Position numbers and translations under genes: made by a program. Source: Planctomycetaceae bacterium (GTDB lineage: Bacteria; Planctomycetota; Planctomycetia; Planctomycetales; Planctomycetaceae). Taken from it: a DNA stretch of 32,596 nucleotides. The notes below the pieces were generated by a model. That model was not told the DNA's origin and did not search any database. It saw only the letters and a list, made by a program, of their open reading frames with translations. Location: the NCBI GenBank assembly GCA_002724315.1, contig PBOJ01000152.1, positions 1 through 32,596 on the forward strand, given 5' to 3'. This document shows positions 9,145-17,952 of the stretch, piece by piece; position 1 is the first letter of the stretch; each line of letters begins with the position of its first letter.

Positions 9145-10221
9145 CTAGAAGTCGCCAACCACTCCCGGGACACCACCCACGGACGGATTCTCTACAGGAT
9201 CCGGCGTGTTTGGGTTGCCGTTCAGGTACCAGGGGATGCCCTTGTCGGCACGATCACCGAGCCTCTGATAGGTTCGGTAGTTGATCGAGTCGTTGAGCAT
9301 TCGCACACGACCATCGACGAACAGGAAGTGTGCGCCGTTCTCGTGCTTGCTCTTGAAGCCCTGGCTCGTCTGCCAGTTCCGCCAGTGGTTACAGCCAGCC
9401 GGAACCTGGTTCCAGCCCGGCTCGTAGACGCACTTGATGGGGAAATTGATGGGAGCAGTCGTGGCCATCCACGGTGCGTTCCAGTGGTACCACCCGTTAC
9501 GGGCATGGTCACCACACTGCGGCAGAGCTTCACCCATCAGAATTGTCTGAGAGGTGCCATCGGCAGAGTTGATGGCTCCAACTCGGGCGGCCCAGTTGTG
9601 CCGGGACATGATGCCGGAGATGAAGTTCGGAAGGGCGGTGTTGCCGTGTCCGCCACGACCGGTCAGGAAGTTGTTGCCCGGGTAGCTGCGGCACCAGCCT
9701 CCCAGCGAGTTCATTCGCTGGTTGCCCATGCTGCCCATGTAGTTGGTCCGGGCCCGATCGCCACTGTTGCTCATCTTCGGCGAACCGTCACTCGGACACA
9801 TGTACGTCGGGATCACGTAGGAGCGGAACTTCTTGCCCCATCGCGGCTGGTCGTCGATTTTCGGCAGCCACCACCAGTCGGCACGGCGGTTACGGAAGTC
9901 GATCCGGCTGTAGAGCGGTTGCTGATCCACGAAGGGCAACAGGTGCACCAGGTGCGAACCCTTTTCTTGCGACCACCAAGTGTGGCCCTGGCTCCAGTGA
10001 ATCGCCCAGATAGACGGCGGGAACATGCCGTACGTATCGTGGTAGTTGTGCATCGCAACGCCCAGCTGCTTCAGGTTGTTCTTGCACTGGGCTCTACGAG
10101 CGGCTTCGCGAGCCTGCTGAACAGCAGGCAACAGCAACGCGATCAGAATGGCGATAATTGCGATCACCACCAAAAGCTCGATCAGCGTGAAGGCTCTTTT
10201 GCGTCGTTGACGGACAGCCAT
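9145..10221 (-). CDS. DUF1559 pilin-like protein with prepilin signal
   Basis: This 358-residue protein begins with a type IV prepilin-like leader: basic RQRRKR, then A-FTLIE with the conserved Glu at +5, and a hydrophobic helix to about residue 34 ending in [15 protein letters not shown]. That arrangement and the downstream [19 protein letters not shown] segment are characteristic of the DUF1559 family, which is greatly expanded in planctomycetes. The C-terminal H-x2-GA-x-F-x-F-x-DG motif ([12 protein letters not shown]) is also present. It is probably cleaved by a prepilin peptidase and assembled or anchored at the cytoplasmic membrane. The family's precise role is not established. AGGAGG lies close upstream of the ATG. 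Length and domain order are normal for the family. Confidence 0.95.
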   Translation of the reverse strand: MAVRQRRKRAFTLIELLVVIAIIAILIALLLPAVQQAREAARRAQCKNNLKQLGVAMHNYHDTYGMFPPSIWAIHWSQGHTWWSQEKGSHLVHLLPFVDQQPLYSRIDFRNRRADWWWLPKIDDQPRWGKKFRSYVIPTYMCPSDGSPKMSNSGDRARTNYMGSMGNQRMNSLGGWCRSYPGNNFLTGRGGHGNTALPNFISGIMSRHNWAARVGAINSADGTSQTILMGEALPQCGDHARNGWYHWNAPWMATTAPINFPIKCVYEPGWNQVPAGCNHWRNWQTSQGFKSKHENGAHFLFVDGRVRMLNDSINYRTYQRLGDRADKGIPWYLNGNPNTPDPVENPSVGGVPGVVGDF

Positions 10222-10716
10222 GCCTTCCTCCTTCTTAACCCTAACAACCTATGAATTCAAAATGCGCCGAGACGAAGTGTTTTTGACCGCTACATGTCCG
10301 AAGATGGGCAGAAATGTCTTGTCTTCACTTTCTTTTTTGGAAAGTGTAGCACCCAAAAAGGTCTCTCTCCCATCAGTTTTCTTCGGACGTAGCTAAGTCA
10401 GTGGACACAATTTTGCGGGATAAGTCAACGTGGAACGACGTTTTTTGGGAAAAATCGTTGATTGGTCCGAGAGCCGGCTTTCAGTGCCTCAAAACGGATG
10501 CTTCAATTGTTTCGGGTGCGTCGGAAATCAAGAGATCCGTGGAGCCGCAGACGGGGTCTTGAGAGCGTATTCGGACATCAGAATGTGTGATCGTGGTTGA
10601 CGTCGCATCACGAGAAAAGTGGGTCACAAGCGCAGGGCCATCCATCGTTTCGGGTCGGTTCAAGCGTAGGTGTTGCGGACAACCATGATGAGTTGCGGTT
10701 CCGTGGAGTAGCGACC
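10222..10716. other. Divergent intergenic region between the DUF1559 and TPR genes
   Basis: This stretch is more AT-rich than its surroundings and should hold the promoters of both flanking genes, but I cannot assign convincing -35/-10 pairs. A 7-bp inverted repeat, CACTTTC (10326-10332) with GAAAGTG (10340-10346), separated by TTTTTTG, falls in the likely leader or promoter of the DUF1559 gene. The end from 10597 is open in the frame of the TPR gene and could be translated if TTG 10597 is the true start. Confidence 0.4.
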
Positions 10717-12162
10717 GTGTGGCAGCGGCACCTGAGAACCGTTTTGATCGTCGTTGTCGTGTTGGCGCTGATCGGCGGCGCATTCTGGAAGCCGATCTCA
10801 GTGGCCTGGTCTTTACGGTCCGCTCGGGACCTGTTGAGGGAACGCGAGAGCGAACTTGCGGTCAATGTGCTGTTGTCAGCTCACGAGATCGATGCGGATC
10901 ATCCGGAAGTGAATTTCCTGCTGGCGCGGGGATTTCGCCGGCTTGGCCAGTTCACGAAAGTTGTGGAGCACTTGGACCTCGCGGAAGGGTTCGGGTGGCC
11001 GGCCGAACTGATTCGCCTGGAACAGTTGATGGGGGCTGCCCAGGCCGGGCAGTTGACCACCAGTGCGCCGGAACTCTACAAGTTTCTCAGCCGTGGTGGT
11101 GACTACGGAGACGAGGGCCCGGAGGTCTGCGAGGCACTGGTCAACGGGTATTTCCTCAGCTACCAGTTCGGCCTGGCTCAACCATTGCTGGACGAGTGGC
11201 AGACGGCCTACCCGGCCGACGCCCAGTGCTACATGTTCCGCGGCCTGTTTTTCGAGAACCGGTCCGATCCGAGCAAGGCCGTGGCCGAGTACCGGACGGC
11301 TGTGGAACTGGCCGGCGAACGCACCGACGTTCGGTTGCGTCTGGCCCAAGTACTCAAGAAGACCAACCAGTACGATGAGGCGATTGAACAGTTCGAGATT
11401 TGCCTGGGTGAGGACGCAACCCATCCGGAAGTGATGACCGGGCTGGGGCAGTGTTATCACCTGCAGGGCCAGATCGACGAGGCTCGCAGAATGTTCGAGA
11501 AGGTGCTGGTCCTGGAGCCCGACTATTTCGACGCCCAACTGGCCCTCGGACAACTCGAGGAAACCGCCGGGCATCCCGACATCGCACTGCGGTGGCTGCG
11601 GCCAGCATGTCGACGCCGTCCCAGTGACACCGAGGCGCGTTACAGCCTGGCGTTGTCCTTGCAGGTGGTTGGCCGCAAACGACGGGATGCGGCAGCCTGG
11701 CCTCCGACAGGCACGTCCGGGCCGGGCCTGTCCATGGCTGGTGCGATTGGTTGGGCGGCGCGTCGTGCCAGTGCCGAACTCGCCCTCTCGGAAGCCTCGC
11801 ACCACTTTCGATTTGTTGCCGATGCACAGCAGGCGATGCAGCGGGTGCAGGTCTGGACGGACATCATCCGTTCCGAACCTCGCAACGCCGACCTGCGTTT
11901 CAAGATCGGCAACTATTTGATGAAATACGACAACCCGGAGCACGGATTGGGCTGGTTGCTCTCGGTGCTGGACATCGATCCCAATCACCCGCCGACACAC
12001 AGAATGCTTGAAGAATATTACCGGGGGCAGGGCAAGATCGAGCGGGCCGAACTGCACGGAAAGATGGCCGGCGAGGCAGATGAGGCCGGACAGGATTCAG
12101 AGGGTGCCCCTGACGCTGGCGGATCCGTTCCACAATCCAAGGACCAGAACGATGGCCGATGA
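10717..12162 (+). CDS. Membrane-anchored TPR protein
   Basis: From GTG 10717 the product has 481 residues. That start is chosen because GGAG lies 8 bases upstream and the TM segment (about 7-24) then sits at the N-terminus; the frame remains open back to TTG 10597, adding 40 residues. The remainder is a tetratricopeptide array: repeats are visible around DAQCYMFRGLFFENRSDPSK, TDVRLRLAQVLKKTNQYDEA, PEVMTGLGQCYHLQGQIDEA and YFDAQLALGQLEETAGHPDI, with a last unit near PPTHRMLEEYYRGQGKIERA. It is likely a periplasm-facing scaffold. Its end overlaps the DUF3179-like gene by 11 bases, and a CRTAC1-like FG-GAP lipoprotein follows, repeating the TPR plus FG-GAP pairing seen elsewhere in the window. 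Confidence 0.87.
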   Translation: MWQRHLRTVLIVVVVLALIGGAFWKPISVAWSLRSARDLLRERESELAVNVLLSAHEIDADHPEVNFLLARGFRRLGQFTKVVEHLDLAEGFGWPAELIRLEQLMGAAQAGQLTTSAPELYKFLSRGGDYGDEGPEVCEALVNGYFLSYQFGLAQPLLDEWQTAYPADAQCYMFRGLFFENRSDPSKAVAEYRTAVELAGERTDVRLRLAQVLKKTNQYDEAIEQFEICLGEDATHPEVMTGLGQCYHLQGQIDEARRMFEKVLVLEPDYFDAQLALGQLEETAGHPDIALRWLRPACRRRPSDTEARYSLALSLQVVGRKRRDAAAWPPTGTSGPGLSMAGAIGWAARRASAELALSEASHHFRFVADAQQAMQRVQVWTDIIRSEPRNADLRFKIGNYLMKYDNPEHGLGWLLSVLDIDPNHPPTHRMLEEYYRGQGKIERAELHGKMAGEADEAGQDSEGAPDAGGSVPQSKDQNDGR

Positions 12163-13267
12163 CAACGCGGAACTCCCTCCCGATTCCTCTTCACCGGCCT
12201 CGAGCGAAATGGCTTCTTCTGAGGAGCGATCCGATGCGGAGGCTTTCGACGGAGATGCGGGCCCGGACGCAACGACTGCTGCGGGGAGCTCCGAAACCGA
12301 CGCGCCTTCGTTGAAGAGCAGTTTTACGCCAGGGCAGCCGGCCAGCACCCAAAGCAAGATCCTGGTCGTGTTGTTTGCCACGACACTGATTGTCGGCGGC
12401 ATCTATGTCGCTTCCCCCGACGACAACAGCGACAACCTGTCGCACGAACGCGAGGGCTTCGACGAGGATGTGAACCGCAACATGGATCTCGGCTACAAGA
12501 GCCCGTTCCTGTCGCCGGGGATCAACAAGCCGGAAGTCCGTCCGTCCGGGGAAGTTCGATTCGCGGCGGCCAGCCCGGTGATTGGTGTCTCGGTCGGGGA
12601 GTCTCATCGTGCCTATCCGATGGTCACGCTGCTGGGGAGTTTTACCACGACCGGGGAAAACGGATCGATCGTCAACGACACGCTCGGTGGAAAGCTGATC
12701 ACCGTGACCAACGATGGAGATTCCCAGTTGGTGCGGGTGTTTCAGTTGGCCGAGAGCTCACGGAGGAAAACCATCGGGCTGATCCTGATGGGGATGGGGG
12801 ACGGCGGTGGGATGAACCTGACGTTCGACACGGAAACCACGTTTCCACAGAATCGCAAGGAGATTCCTGATCTCACGGATTATCCGTTCAAAAAGGCGAC
12901 GCTGGCCGAGTGGCTGGCCGAGCACCCGGATACGGATGTTTATGTTGGCGAATTCGTGACTGCCGATTTGCAGATGGAATCCAGTCTTCCGTACATGACA
13001 CCTGACGAACGGTTGAAAGCCGACGGGATACTGGCTGAACGCGACCGAAAGCGAAAGATCCTTTCCCCGACTCGGAGAAAACGGCGAGGATCGAAATCCG
13101 GGGCTTCGGAGAAGAAACCGGGCAAGACGGCAGAACCGGATGTGCCGGCCAAAAATAAGCCTGCCAAAGAGAAACCGGCCAAAAAGAAGACAAGCGAAAA
13201 GAAGCCGGCTGGAAAAGCCGCAGGCGGCAGATCGGCCAGTGAATCTCCCTCGAGAGTCAACCGCTGA
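12152..13267 (+). CDS. DUF3179-like membrane-anchored protein lacking the family cysteines
   Basis: The 371-residue product starts at ATG 12152 (AAGGA about 8 bases upstream), 11 bases inside the TPR gene. Residues 1-65 are Ser/Glu/Asp-rich and disordered, then one TM segment follows at about 70-87. Residues 140-190 (ASPVIGVSVGESHRAYPM ... IVNDTLGGKLITVTND) resemble DUF3179, where the motif order is VIGV-x-RAYP then the IVND-x-GG strand. The Cys pair (usually in a YCPLC-type motif) that follows this strand in typical DUF3179 proteins is absent. The sequence continues instead into a poorly conserved region and a Lys/Pro/Ala-rich tail (about 300-371, KEKPAKKKTSEKKPAG). If the domain assignment is right, a redox or metal role based on those Cys residues is lost. 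It sits between TPR and FG-GAP genes in one operon. Confidence 0.65.
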   Translation: MADDNAELPPDSSSPASSEMASSEERSDAEAFDGDAGPDATTAAGSSETDAPSLKSSFTPGQPASTQSKILVVLFATTLIVGGIYVASPDDNSDNLSHEREGFDEDVNRNMDLGYKSPFLSPGINKPEVRPSGEVRFAAASPVIGVSVGESHRAYPMVTLLGSFTTTGENGSIVNDTLGGKLITVTNDGDSQLVRVFQLAESSRRKTIGLILMGMGDGGGMNLTFDTETTFPQNRKEIPDLTDYPFKKATLAEWLAEHPDTDVYVGEFVTADLQMESSLPYMTPDERLKADGILAERDRKRKILSPTRRKRRGSKSGASEKKPGKTAEPDVPAKNKPAKEKPAKKKTSEKKPAGKAAGGRSASESPSRVNR

Positions 13268-13289
13268 GGTGGGAGCCAAGGAGCGATCG

Positions 13290-15077
13290 GTGCGGAGTCC
13301 ACTGGGCCTCAAGGCCTCTGGTTGTTTGCTGGCGTTGGTGTTGCTGACGTCTGTGGGGGGCTGTTCCAACTCGCCCGAGAGTGAACCATCCGGCGCGGGA
13401 GGCAACGCGGCGTCGGCTCCTTCGGTCAAGACCTCTTCTGGCTCGGAGAAGGTCGAACCGGTCATTCAGACGGTGGCCCGTTTCGTGGATCGAGCTGGTG
13501 ATTCCGGAGTGGACTTCAGTTACCGCAACGGGCAGGAGGCGGGGTACTACTCGATCGTCGAATCCCTGGGAGGGGGCATCGGCCTGCTGGACTGGGACCG
13601 CGACGGCGACGTCGACCTGTTTTTGCCGGGCGGCGGACAGTTCGGTCCGGAGCAGACGATCGACGGCCATCCCTCCGGTGTGTTTCTCAATCGGGGGGAG
13701 TGGTCCTTCCTGCCGGTGGCCAGCGAGGCGGGAACCGCCGGGGTGGCGACACGGTACTCCCACGGGGCCGCAGTCGGGGACTTCGACGACGATGGGTTTC
13801 CGGATGTCCTGGTGACCGGTTACGGGGGCTTGATGCTGTGGCGGAACCTCGGTGATGGCACGTTCGAGAACGCGACACCCGGGTCGGGGCTCAACGACGC
13901 ACGCTGGAGTTCCTCAGCTGCCTGGGGGGATCTCAACGGGGACGGCCATCTCGACCTCTACGTCGCCCATTACGTCGACTGGAGTTTCGAGAACAACCCG
14001 TACTGCCCGTCGAAGAAGACCGGGAAGCAGGACATCTGTCCGCCTCGCCAGTTCCAGCCGTTGCCCGACACCCTGTATCTCTCCAACGGAGATGGCAGTT
14101 TTCGGGACGCCTCGAGGCAATCCGGCTTGGTGCAGCAGGGGGCCAGCGGGAAAGGTCTGGGCGTGATGATGTGCGACATCGACTTGGACGGCGATCTCGA
14201 CATCTACGTCTGCAACGACACCGTTCCCAACTTCCTCTACAGGAATGACGGACGCGGAAGATTTCGCGAGGTGGCCATGCAGAGTGGTGCGGCAGTCAGT
14301 GAAACCGGGGTGCCGGAGGGGAGCATGGGAGTCGATCTGGGAGACTACAATCTCGACGGCCGACTTGACCTGTGGGTGACCAACTACGAGAGAGAGAGTA
14401 TCGCGTTGTACCGGAACGACGGCCCGGGGATGTTCCGGCATGTCAGTCACATCGCCGGCCTCACCACCATCGGTGGTCTGTTTGTCGGCTGGGGCACGTC
14501 GTTTCTGGACTTCGATCTCGATGGCGACGAGGACGTGTTTGTCAGCAACGGGCACGTCATTCGTCACCCCAGCGAGGCGCCGCTGAGGCAGTTGCCCCTG
14601 TTGTTCGAAAACCGGCAGGGGCGGCGTTTTGCCAACGTGGCTCCCGCCGCCGGAGATTACCTCTCCTCCCCTCACATGGGACGTGGTGTGGCGCGAGGTG
14701 ACCTCGACAACGACGGGGATATTGATCTGGTTGTCTGCCACACCAACGAACCCGTCGCTGTCCTCGAAAACCGGACGAGGCGTCAGCGGCGACACTGGTT
14801 GGGTGTGCACCTGATCGGGACAGCGGCAAAGACGTCACGAGATGCGGCCGGGGCGATCGTGACGATCAGCGTCAAGGGATTGGCCGACCAGACGCGGCAG
14901 GTCAAAAGCGGCACCAGTTATGCGTCGTCCAACGGGCCGCGATTGACCTTCGGGCTTGGCGAGGCTTCGGTTGTGAAACGCGTGGAGATCCACTGGCCGG
15001 GCGGGGGCACCCAGGTGCTGGGGCCGGTCGACTGTGACCAGGTCCTGGTGGTGCGGCAGGGGGCCGTGGGAAACTGA
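13290..15077 (+). CDS. CRTAC1-like FG-GAP/ASPIC lipoprotein
   Basis: GTG 13290 is preced by AAGGAG and gives 595 residues, 22 bases after the previous stop. The N-terminus is a lipoprotein signal (CLLALVLLTSVGGC), so the protein should be lipid-anchored. The domain begins with FVDRAGDSGVDFSYRNG and continues with VCBS-type calcium loops DWDRDGDVD, DFDDDGFPD, DLNGDGHLD, DIDLDGDLD, DYNLDGRLD, DFDLDGDED and DLDNDGDID. A C-terminal ASPIC/UnbV domain ends it (HWLGVHLIGT ... RDAAGAIVTI ... VKRVEIHWPGG). Two Cys pairs in the middle (NPYCPSKKTGKQDICPP) could form a disulfide. This is the classic CRTAC1-like layout; such proteins are thought to be extracellular or surface ligand-binding proteins, with no proven substrate in this lineage. 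A strong terminator follows. Confidence 0.92.
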   Translation: MRSPLGLKASGCLLALVLLTSVGGCSNSPESEPSGAGGNAASAPSVKTSSGSEKVEPVIQTVARFVDRAGDSGVDFSYRNGQEAGYYSIVESLGGGIGLLDWDRDGDVDLFLPGGGQFGPEQTIDGHPSGVFLNRGEWSFLPVASEAGTAGVATRYSHGAAVGDFDDDGFPDVLVTGYGGLMLWRNLGDGTFENATPGSGLNDARWSSSAAWGDLNGDGHLDLYVAHYVDWSFENNPYCPSKKTGKQDICPPRQFQPLPDTLYLSNGDGSFRDASRQSGLVQQGASGKGLGVMMCDIDLDGDLDIYVCNDTVPNFLYRNDGRGRFREVAMQSGAAVSETGVPEGSMGVDLGDYNLDGRLDLWVTNYERESIALYRNDGPGMFRHVSHIAGLTTIGGLFVGWGTSFLDFDLDGDEDVFVSNGHVIRHPSEAPLRQLPLLFENRQGRRFANVAPAAGDYLSSPHMGRGVARGDLDNDGDIDLVVCHTNEPVAVLENRTRRQRRHWLGVHLIGTAAKTSRDAAGAIVTISVKGLADQTRQVKSGTSYASSNGPRLTFGLGEASVVKRVEIHWPGGGTQVLGPVDCDQVLVVRQGAVGN

Positions 15078-15092
15078 CCAGGTGTGAAAGAC

Positions 15093-15141
15093 GCTCGGCC
15101 CGGTTGCCTGCGTGGAGACGACCGGGCCGAGTTGGTGTTTT
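15093..15141 (+). terminator. Intrinsic terminator after the CRTAC1-like lipoprotein gene
   Basis: CTCGGCCCGGT (15094-15104) pairs perfectly with ACCGGGCCGAG (15121-15131) and is followed by TTGGTGTTTT on the plus strand. It closes the 10717-15077 operon and may also insulate the convergent lipoprotein gene. Confidence 0.75.
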
Positions 15142-15199
15142 GCGAGCCGAAGGCTGATGGGACCTGCCCCCTCGAGCCTGTCGGCAAGCCGTGGAGCGA

Positions 15200-15793
15200 C
15201 TAGCGTCCGCCGGGACGTCCGCCTCCACCGCCGGGTCCGCCACCAGGGCCTCCTCCTCCGCCCTTGGCACCACCGGGGCCGCCCATCATCTTCATCATGC
15301 CGCCCTGTGTAGCGGGATGCATCACCATGCCCCCGTTGCCGACGGCCTTCTGGATCTTCTTGGCGCCAGCGGCGGTGATGCCGGTGCCGGTGAGCATCGC
15401 CATCTTGAGGTTCTTCAGGGCCGCGATCGCCGGGACACTCTTGTCGGTCACTTTCGAACAACCCATCAGGGTCAGTCGCTGGACATTGGGTGTCTTGGTC
15501 AGGTTGGCGGCCAGTGCGTCGTCACAGCCACCTCCCTGAAAACCAACGTCGGTCACGGTGCCGGAATCCAGGAATACGTTGGCGCCGGCCTTCTTGAACG
15601 CCTGGGCCGCGGCCTTCTCGTCCGGATTTTTGATCGAATTCAGGTCGCTACGGGCCTTCAGGTCGTCGTCGTCCTTCTTCTTCTCGTCGCCAACGTTGGT
15701 GCCGGGGTCACCACAGCCGGAAAGCGCTACGATGATCGAGAGTCCGGCGGCGACCAGCCATCGGCTGCCGAGAGACAAGTTGCGGGTGTCCAT
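15200..15793 (-). CDS. Leucine-rich-repeat lipoprotein with Gly-rich C-terminal tail
   Basis: ATG 15793 with AAGGA about 8 bases upstream gives 197 residues; an open frame continues upstream but lacks a ribosome site. The signal peptide ends in a lipobox (VALSGC), making this a probable lipoprotein. A short charged segment (EKKKDDDDLKARSD) and a helical region precede about three leucine-rich-repeat-like units (TPNVQRLTLMGCSKVTDKS, ALKNLKMAMLTGTGITAAG). The last 40 residues are almost only Gly, Pro and Met, with GGGGGPGGGPGGGGG. Small LRR lipoproteins are common in planctomycetes, but the Gly-rich tail is unusual. The function is unknown; ligand binding by the LRR is a family-level inference. 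It is 209 bases downstream of the CRTAC1-like gene at 17952-16003 and may be read separately. Confidence 0.8.
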   Translation of the reverse strand: MDTRNLSLGSRWLVAAGLSIIVALSGCGDPGTNVGDEKKKDDDDLKARSDLNSIKNPDEKAAAQAFKKAGANVFLDSGTVTDVGFQGGGCDDALAANLTKTPNVQRLTLMGCSKVTDKSVPAIAALKNLKMAMLTGTGITAAGAKKIQKAVGNGGMVMHPATQGGMMKMMGGPGGAKGGGGGPGGGPGGGGGRPGGR

Positions 15794-16002
15794 GGTCAGT
15801 CCTTCATGAATGGGGATGGGGGCGAGATGAAATTGTGTGAAGCTGCCCCGGAACTCGTCGGCAATCGGGCCGAGTCCGGGACGGACAGCGTCGGTCAGTA
15901 TGATCGTCTCGTTCAAGCGTTGCAACGACAAGCCGATGCCGGCCCGGCGTTCCGGTGGGACCCGGAGGAAGCGACAAAAAGAGGAGCCTCGAGCCGCCCG
16001 GT

Positions 16003-17952
16003 TTATTCCCGGGACCAGCGGCGTTTCTGGCTGTCGCCCGGGAGGGGGGTTCCTTGGCCTCTGCTGAGGGTGAGTTGGCAATCGGCAGGTCCGCCGCCAA
16101 AAGTTTCTCGTTGGAAAGACCCGTCCGGCCAAAGAACCTCGATGCGGTCGAAGTGGTCGGATTCGAGTCCTACGTGGACGCGAGGGTCGTGACTGGCCAT
16201 GAAGCTGCTGGCAGGATTGAGGATCCGGTGATGTTTCTTGTCGCCGCAGAAGATGATCAGTTCCGCGCCATAGGCGTCTCGGCGGTGTTCTGGATCGATC
16301 AGCTTGAGGCGGAGCCAGTGGCCCTTCTTGGGCACGTCATTGCGGTACAGACGGGCGCGGCCGCCGGTCGTGGTCACCAACAGGTCGATATCCCCGTCAT
16401 TGTCGATGTCGCCGCAAATCAGGCCGCGACCGGTGTTCGGGCTGCGGCTGAAGTCACCCGCCTGGCTGGTGCGTTCGACGAAGCGGTTCTTGCCGGTGTT
16501 GAAGTAGAGCTGGTTGCGGTCGGTGTATTCCTCCCAGTAGGCAACCGGGTCGGCGACCCGGGCCTGGCCGGACTCGGTCAGTTCGTCGAGGTCGATAACG
16601 TCACCCTGTCGGTCGGCGTCCGTACTCCGCCACCGGCAGGGAAGGGCCAGTCCGTTGACCAGGGGGATGTCGAGAAAGCCGTCGTGGTCGAGATCGACAA
16701 ACGCGACGCCCCAGCCGGTGTGACGGCGGCTGGGAAGGCCGAGGTTCCATTGTTCGGTCGCGTCGCGAAACTGGCCCCGGTCATTGATGTAGAGCGTGTT
16801 GGTTTCGTCGGTGAAGTGGGTGGAGAACAGGTCCCAATCTCCGTCGGAATCGACGTCGCCAATCGCCAGTCCCATGCTGGCTTCTCCGCGGCCCAGGAAG
16901 TTGTAGGCCGAGCCGGTCTGCAGCCCGAGTTCGTTGAACGTTCCGTCCTTGTTGTTGACCCAGAGCCGGTTGGGGTACATGTCGTTGGCGACATAAAAGT
17001 CGGTCCACCCGTCGTGGTTGAAGTCGCCCGGGACGACGCAGAAACCGGTTCCCCGTGCGGTTTCCAGGGCGATGCCGGCGGCGTTGGTGACGTTGCGAAA
17101 CTGCACCACGCCATTCTTGCCGGGGCCTTCGTTGTGGAAGAGCACGTCGTTGGAGGGGCGGAACTCCAGGGGTGAGCAATAGCCGACATGGCCACCGCCG
17201 TAGTCGCAGGCCTTCTTGTGTCCGTCAAACAACTCCGTGCCGTACTGGGTGATGAACAGGTCGAGCCGTCCGTCTCGATCGTAGTCACAGAATGCGGCCG
17301 AGGTGGCCCAGCCGGAACTGGTGATGCCGGCGGCGTCGCTGACGTCCTGGAAATGGCCCTGTCCGTCATTGAGGTAGAGGCGGTCCTGCCCGTAATTGGT
17401 CAGCAGCACATCGGGGTCCCCGTCGTTGTCGACGTCACCGATGGCACAACTGATTCCGTAGTTGGTGTCACCCAGGCCCGAGTCGGCCGTCACATCGGTG
17501 AACTGACCGTCGGGCTCTTGTCGGTACAGCCGGTTTTCGGTCCGGAGAGATTTCGGCAACTCCCCGACTGCCTTGGGGGACTTTCCGCTGTTGACCAGGT
17601 ATATGTCCAGGTCGCCGTCTCCGTCGTAGTCGAACATCGCCCCGCCAGAACCATTGATCTCGGGGAGGAAATACGTTCCCAGTGGGCCGATGGCCCGTTG
17701 GAAGTCCAAGCCCACTTTGTCGGTGATGTCCACGAAGAGTCCAGAGGGGTCTCCGGCTGCGGGGCCGGTCCATTCGGTTGGCCCGCAGTTGCGGGTGGCG
17801 TCGGTTGTGCTCGTTCCTGGTACGTGAGGTGTGTCGCCGTTGTCCTTGTCGGAACCGCAGCCGAGTCCGACGAGTGCCAGGCCCAGGCATGAGACGGCAA
17901 ACGCCAGGAGGGGCGGAAGCCGAAGGCGAGTGCGGGCAGGCGGCGGAGACAT
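16003..17952 (-). CDS. CRTAC1-like FG-GAP/ASPIC lipoprotein
   Basis: ATG 17952 (TGATG overlap with the YfhO-like stop) gives 649 residues. The N-terminus is a lipoprotein signal (AFAVSCLGLALVGLGC). The protein starts its domain with FVDITDKVGLDFQRAIGPLG, then carries seven VCBS-type motifs (DYDGDGDLD, DVDNDGDPD, DYDRDGRLD, DFNHDGWTD, DVDSDGDWD, DLDHDGFLD, DIDNDGDID), and ends in an ASPIC/UnbV domain (HWLRLKLIDP ... DAYGAELIIF ... FDRIEVLWPDGS). Two Cys pairs (KKACDYGGGHVGYCSP) probably make a disulfide loop in the same place as the CPSK...DICPP loop of the 13290-15077 protein, supporting paralogy. It is the third gene of the 23518-16003 operon. It should be lipid-anchored outside the cytoplasm; its ligand is unknown. 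Confidence 0.92.
   Translation of the reverse strand: MSPPPARTRLRLPPLLAFAVSCLGLALVGLGCGSDKDNGDTPHVPGTSTTDATRNCGPTEWTGPAAGDPSGLFVDITDKVGLDFQRAIGPLGTYFLPEINGSGGAMFDYDGDGDLDIYLVNSGKSPKAVGELPKSLRTENRLYRQEPDGQFTDVTADSGLGDTNYGISCAIGDVDNDGDPDVLLTNYGQDRLYLNDGQGHFQDVSDAAGITSSGWATSAAFCDYDRDGRLDLFITQYGTELFDGHKKACDYGGGHVGYCSPLEFRPSNDVLFHNEGPGKNGVVQFRNVTNAAGIALETARGTGFCVVPGDFNHDGWTDFYVANDMYPNRLWVNNKDGTFNELGLQTGSAYNFLGRGEASMGLAIGDVDSDGDWDLFSTHFTDETNTLYINDRGQFRDATEQWNLGLPSRRHTGWGVAFVDLDHDGFLDIPLVNGLALPCRWRSTDADRQGDVIDLDELTESGQARVADPVAYWEEYTDRNQLYFNTGKNRFVERTSQAGDFSRSPNTGRGLICGDIDNDGDIDLLVTTTGGRARLYRNDVPKKGHWLRLKLIDPEHRRDAYGAELIIFCGDKKHHRILNPASSFMASHDPRVHVGLESDHFDRIEVLWPDGSFQRETFGGGPADCQLTLSRGQGTPLPGDSQKRRWSRE

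Noticed and set aside
15955..17175. Plus-strand open frame of 406 codons
   Set aside because: It is the reverse of VCBS repeats in the 16003-17952 gene; the repeated DxDxDGxxD codons give long valine-rich shadows on the opposite strand.
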